Below, in pieces: positions 59,168 through 64,000 of a DNA stretch of 64,000 bases. This stretch comes from Rotaria socialis (lineage: Eukaryota; Rotifera; Eurotatoria; Philodinida; Philodinidae). The notes beneath the pieces are model-generated. The model was given only the letters and a program-made list of their open reading frames with translations. It had not been told where the DNA came from and did no database searches. Where the stretch lies: positions 124,001 through 188,000 of the forward strand of contig CAJNYU010000783.1 of the NCBI GenBank assembly GCA_905331475.1, given 5' to 3'. Within the stretch, counting starts at the first letter, position 1, and each line of letters starts with the position of its first letter. The translations under genes and the position numbers were made by a program.

Positions 59168-62066
59168 CTTGCATCTGCAATATTAACAACCTTGAACTTT
59201 GCATTCTTTCACAAAGACAACCGTCGCAATAAACACAAAGGTTGAAATTTTATTGTCAAACAGCAAAAGTTTTGATCATCATATATTCTTCTGGATAAGT
59301 TCATCATTCGCCACTTGATTCTTGTAGCACATTATAGTTCAGACATCAATATTAACTGATGTGTTTTATCAGAGTTTTGTGTTTTTACTTAAAAATACGA
59401 ATATTCAATATTGCTTTGCCGAGTAACTCTTGATAATGTATAACCGAGGTAATTTTAGTGAGAAGACAAGAATGAGAATAAGCTGTAAACTCTCTTAAGA
59501 ATAATAAAGAAGCATTTCTGTTAACGATGAATTACACAAGAAGCTGATAGAAATTGATCATGAAAAGTAATACTCATCGTCGATTTGAAAAGGCATTCTA
59601 ATTTATCAAAAACAGTATTTAAACGAACAGCATGTGAATTGATGAATATATCATCAATAATTTTTTCAATGTTTATTAAATGACAACAACAGCAGCAAGC
59701 ACTTTAATTCTTCTAACTCAAAACAATCTCATGTATGCATGAAATTAGGTACTGACATATTCCAAAATGTTTCTGATGAAAACTATTTGACGGCCGGGTA
59801 AAAATCTATTTTCGAATGATCATTTGTGAAATCTTGTTTTTAAAATTGTTAATCCAATGATGGCAATGATCGGGTCAGAAGTTCATGTATATATAAATAA
59901 ATAACAATTTGCACGTATCAGTTTTACTTCATTTTCTGATTAATTAAAAGCTTTATTTATATTTTATGCTTGAAATTTGTGCCATCTCAGTGAATACTCT
60001 ATATTGCGTTGAATGCTTTTTCCTCTTCCGCTGTCTTAATGAGATGTATAATACAGACGATTATGAAAGAGCTTTTTATTTTAGACTCAAATACTTTCAT
60101 TATCACAAGATCTTGCTTGAAATTTCATTGTTCATGAAAATATTTTATTTTTCAAGGAATATAAGATGAAAACATTTAGTAATAATCACAATATGATAAT
60201 CAAATCCTTATCTATTGAAATACAATCCAAAACGATTGTTGAAGGATAATAGTAACCGTTCTAATTAGTTCCCTCGCTTATCTCACAGACTGTACACTAA
60301 TAACAGCTTAATATAGTGTAGGATCCATTTCCCTATTATATTTCTTGATGACTAAGCCAGAACAATGTAAATAAGTATATTACGAAATAAGTCGATTAAA
60401 GAAATCCTTCGATGACGATTTACAGCCATTATATAATATTACCCATTTAAAACCTATCAAAATCATATTGACCATTTGTGTTCCTAAAAAATTCTATGTG
60501 CCAATTTTTATTCAATGAGCTATCTTTTGACAATGCATACCACTTATTACTTTCTAATTTGCATCGAATTGGAACGTAATGTTATTGAAAATCTCACGTG
60601 AAGTCTTTTTCTACTACTGTCTATTGTATTATAAACATACATCGCAGTGTTTTGATAAATCCCGAGGGGACGTTCTTTGCAAATAATTTTTTTCACTGAA
60701 ATCCTGACAAGCGCTGCGATGTATGCTTATACAGCAAAAGTCCTCATTCTACTATCTGAATTCTAAGATTATATTTTTATTAAAATATTCTCTCTTAACT
60801 TCATTATGATAATCAGTAATTAATGTTCTTACAAAATCATATTCTCTAGAGTACTCCGTTTCAAGTACTACTTTAATTCGACTAATAATAGCTCATGGAT
60901 GTCATTGTCGTCTAGTAATCTGCATATTCAATATTGAAGTAATAATGAAAAAGACTAATTTCGCAAGAAGAACTAATAAGAAATATAACAACTTTCTCTC
61001 AAGCAGCAGTATATTTCCAATTCATCAGAAGTAAAAACTCTATACTATCACTGAACAAGTTTTCAAGTTTTATCAAAGCATTTCAAGTAAATCTCCTTAA
61101 TTGATCATATATCGATCACATCTAACTGATCGATGAATACCTTGAAAAGCTTTCGAGCTAGTAGCTTGTAACTACGAAGATATTGCACTGTTACAATATT
61201 TTTTATCACAATCAAATGGTCCCCATCCCTCAGAAACATAGAGAAAGTTGATTTATTGAATTTCAACTTGACATTGTGTACTGTAGTCAGATCTGAATGG
61301 TAAGAACTAGCTATCAAAGTTTCACATCTCTTCGATGTTCTTATCTACCGAAACAAATATGATAGAACCGGATGTTCCGCATCATCTCTATATATCGGCT
61401 CATTACATGTTCATATTTCTGAATCGAAATATTGAAAAGACCTAAACTTTTGATGATAAACTCATTCTCACTTAGATCGAACGCTGTACTAAGTTTTAAA
61501 ATAACATTTTAGAATCAATTTATCTTCAATTTTTGAGTCGACATACCCATTCTGCAAAAAGAAAGCTACCGTAACAACCTAGTATCAAAGTAATAAGAAG
61601 TAAGTATCTCGAAATCTTGCTAGAATAATTACAGCTCATAAGTTTTCGTATGATAGATATAGTTTCGGTTCGAAACGATAGGTCAACTAGACATTTTTCC
61701 TCTTTAGGTATATAACAGAATAGCGTGATCAATCTGAAAATACTACATATGAAATCGTTCAAAACTAAAGTTTCTATTCTATGAAAGCTATTTAATTTTT
61801 TAACAATACATTACGCTTAGATGAATATTTTAAAAGTTAAAAATTTATTATCGAAGATTAATGTATTTCATGCAATTACAAAACTTCACTTGTTCATGCT
61901 ATTTAAAAAAATCATGAACCATTTGAATTCCTTTAGTATCAAAAATTTTGTTCAGCTTTCATGATCTTCCAATGTTTATTTTTATCAAAGCGTTTTGATC
62001 ATCTTTACAGTCTTTTGATTTCCTTATTACATCCGTGAGAAAAAGAAAATAATAGTATAAGTCATT
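59168..62066. other. Intergenic AT-rich region
   Basis: About 2.9 kb with only short ORFs lacking domains (59966-60169, 61105-61317, 61526-61762). It includes the 3' flank of the neuropeptide gene. Confidence 0.5.
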
Positions 62067-62572
62067 TTATCCGAATCTTAAAAAGTCGCTCTTTCGACCA
62101 GAACGAAAATTGTTGCTTGGAGATTCGTCTTGAGCCTCTCGGCCAAACCGAAGGAATTTTCCTCCGTTATTACCACTTCGACCAAGTCGTGAGAATGAAG
62201 GATTTGAGCGACCAAAACGAAGAAATGTTCCTTCACGATGACCGTCACGACCAAACCGAAGAAATGATCCTGTTGCTGGTGATCCGCGTCGGCCAAATCT
62301 TAAAAATGATGTTGCACGACGAGCATACTCGTTTTCATCATCATTTTGGCTACTGTCCTCAAAAAAATCATTATCAAACGTTTTTAAGGGTTGAAGAGGA
62401 TTTAATTGATCAGTTGGTATAGCTTCACTTGATTCTATAATGCAAAAAAAACAACAGAATCACAACAACAAATAAGCCATCGCTTTGAAACAATATATCA
62501 ATACGTACCACTTGATGCTATTATTACGAGTTCTGTGCAAATAAGCGCTGATATGATGGTGAATAGATACAT
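62067..62572 (-). CDS. FLRFamide-type (FMRFamide-like) neuropeptide precursor
   Basis: Two exons, 62572-62509 and 62434-62067, total 432 nt, 143 aa. Exon 2 has no ATG of its own and was found by reading codons. A signal peptide (MYLFTIISALICTELVIIA) is followed by an acidic spacer ending ENEYARR. Amidation/cleavage signals (Gly-Arg or Gly-Arg-Arg) then separate the predicted peptides ATSFLRF, GSPATGSFLRF, DGHREGTFLRF, SNPSFSRL, SGNNGGKFLRF, EAQDESPSNNFRS and KSDFLRF; the last ends Phe-Gly-stop. Five share the FLRF end, so after processing they would be C-terminal FLRF-amides. It would be released from neurons by regulated secretion and act on GPCRs. Plus-strand ORFs here are shadows. Confidence 0.93.
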
Positions 62573-64000
62573 AATTGCCAATGATAATTGAGAAAATGAT
62601 ATCTAAAGAAAATAGTCGAAATAAAACTAATCGTTCTTGATTGACTTCACCATATATATATATCTCTCTATATATATATATGTATATAAATATCTATATA
62701 GAATTACCAAAAGAGAGAAAAAGAGAATGTTTATCTCAACGAAGTATTGTTTTTTTCATTTGACCCATTCCAACAGAAACGAAGCAGAGCAGTTTGATTA
62801 ATTAGTTTCACACGGAGTTTATTCATCTAGCAAATCAATTTTTGAGAAGGTAGACATTACGAGAAAAACAATACAAAAGAGGAAAATTGAAATGTTAGTG
62901 TCAATGCAAGCACGATTAAAATAGAAATCATCATCGGATCTTTCTATTTAATAAACATAAATACATGGTGACCAAACAGCGTTTAATAATGTTTCAGACA
63001 CTTTGAGAGCAATTTTAATAATGCTTTCCTTTTTTCCTCCATTCCTTTACCTGTCAATCTCATTGAGAATCAAAAAGACTCCGATGATTATTTACTAATG
63101 ACTTTTTTCTCTCATGTGTATCGCTTTTCATAAAAAAATACAGATATTTTCAAAAATATATAATGCCATTACTCATAGTTTGGAAAATATTTCATTCGAA
63201 AAATAAATAACACGATAACATACATGCACCGAATGAAAAATACTCCGATTATGATCGAATTTGCGTGCAAAAAAAACAAATTTTCATCGATTTTTTAAGA
63301 TTTTCTTGGCTTTCTCATAGAGAAAAATCTTCAAAATTGATTATAATTTCAATTTTGTTTGCACGAAAATTCCATTCCAACCGAAGTATTTTTCACTGGC
63401 ATCTGAATATATCTCAATGGAATCAATTGTAAAAGAATGTTCTAATTATGTTTGACTTAGTGACTGCAACTTTCCTTTTTGGAAATAATATACATTATCT
63501 TAAATAGACTACCTTGTTCAATTACGAATCAATTATCAATATTCATCTATAATGACAACCGAGTCGTTTTCTTCTCACTCACTTTTCTACACAAACCCAC
63601 GCACACATCATATCCAATTCGTTATTTATTAGCTATTGTCAATCATCAAAGTCTATTTTTTGTCTGATGAATATTGAGCAAAACCGTATCTATTGTTCTA
63701 TTTTAAGAAGCCAATTATGAATTTTGCATGAATTTGTATTTTATTTTTGTTTATTAAACGTTCAATAATGATAAACAACTTTTCTCGTTACTTTTGTTTC
63801 TCTCTCTCATCCTTCTGTATAATCACTTCTTTCTCTGACGATTGTCTTTTCTCTAACTCACTATTTGGCCAATATCTTCTTTTCATTTATGAGTATAAAA
63901 CAAAATGCAAAAACGAGAACGGTGCATTTAATTTAAAAAAAAACACTAATTCCTTCCGTGCTATGTTCTACTAGTAACTTACTTTGTTTCTAAACAAGTA
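62573..64000. other. Upstream region of the neuropeptide gene, to window end
   Basis: AT-rich, with a TA-rich tract at about 62652-62700 just upstream of the gene. ORFs at 63479-63667 and 63747-63974 are T/S-rich with no domain. No gene is called. Confidence 0.5.

Noticed and set aside
62078..62422. ORFs on both strands over the neuropeptide gene
   Set aside because: Off-frame shadows; the spliced minus-strand frame explains the region, with repeated FLRF-Gly-Arg units.
1..64000. CRISPR arrays, bacterial operons, rRNA genes or horizontally acquired bacterial genes
   Set aside because: No regularly spaced direct repeats, no bacterial-style gene spacing or ribosome binding sites, and all recognised proteins are animal-type with spliceosomal introns or of known bdelloid families.

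Overview
The window looks like AT-rich nuclear DNA from a small invertebrate, most likely a bdelloid rotifer. Genes have many short GT-AG introns (about 50-70 nt, donors such as GTAAGT and GTTTGT). There is an intronless ADP-ribosyltransferase plus TPR gene with the N-terminal domain I associate with bdelloid families. A LINE ORF1 fragment also resembles bdelloid elements. The species assignment is inference. Every multi-exon model below was built by reading splice sites by hand; complete models sum to a multiple of three.

Layout. 1-207 (-): first exons of a gene that leaves the window. 4727-4993 (+): single HMG-box protein. 5902-10528 (+): divergent FOXN2/3-like forkhead factor with two CtBP-type motifs. 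11869-13209 (+): ankyrin/TPR protein. 15146-15580 (+): small secreted or membrane ORF. 15752-17568 (+): chymotrypsin-fold protease with a 10-nt micro-exon. 17655-20620 (-): membrane-anchored relative of dopamine beta-hydroxylase that has lost its copper ligands. 22711-27280 (-): full-length xanthine dehydrogenase. 29854-32561 (-): molybdenum cofactor sulfurase, the enzyme that activates xanthine dehydrogenase. 33180-38600: mobile-element debris (LINE ORF1 fragment split by a GC-rich foldback element, a TIR element with minisatellite, a hAT-like MITE) and a small gene. 39251-40739 (-): three-exon protein of unknown function. 41131-46552: dispersed repeats, a perfect 552-bp palindrome, and nested MITEs. 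49262-51444 (+): rhodopsin-type GPCR. 52808-54661 (-): ART-TPR protein with a degraded catalytic motif. 62067-62572 (-): FLRFamide-type neuropeptide precursor.

How genes work together. Xanthine dehydrogenase and its Mo-cofactor sulfurase are tandem neighbours on the same strand, an enzyme and its dedicated activator. The neuropeptide precursor and the peptide-receptor-like GPCR could belong to one signalling system, but nothing in the sequence links them. Several proteins keep a fold while losing key residues: the DBH-like protein, the ART and the forkhead recognition helix.

The rest is AT-rich non-coding DNA with microsatellites, three copies of a dispersed repeat, two near-identical foldback elements, one 197-base N gap and two low-quality G/C-run spots.
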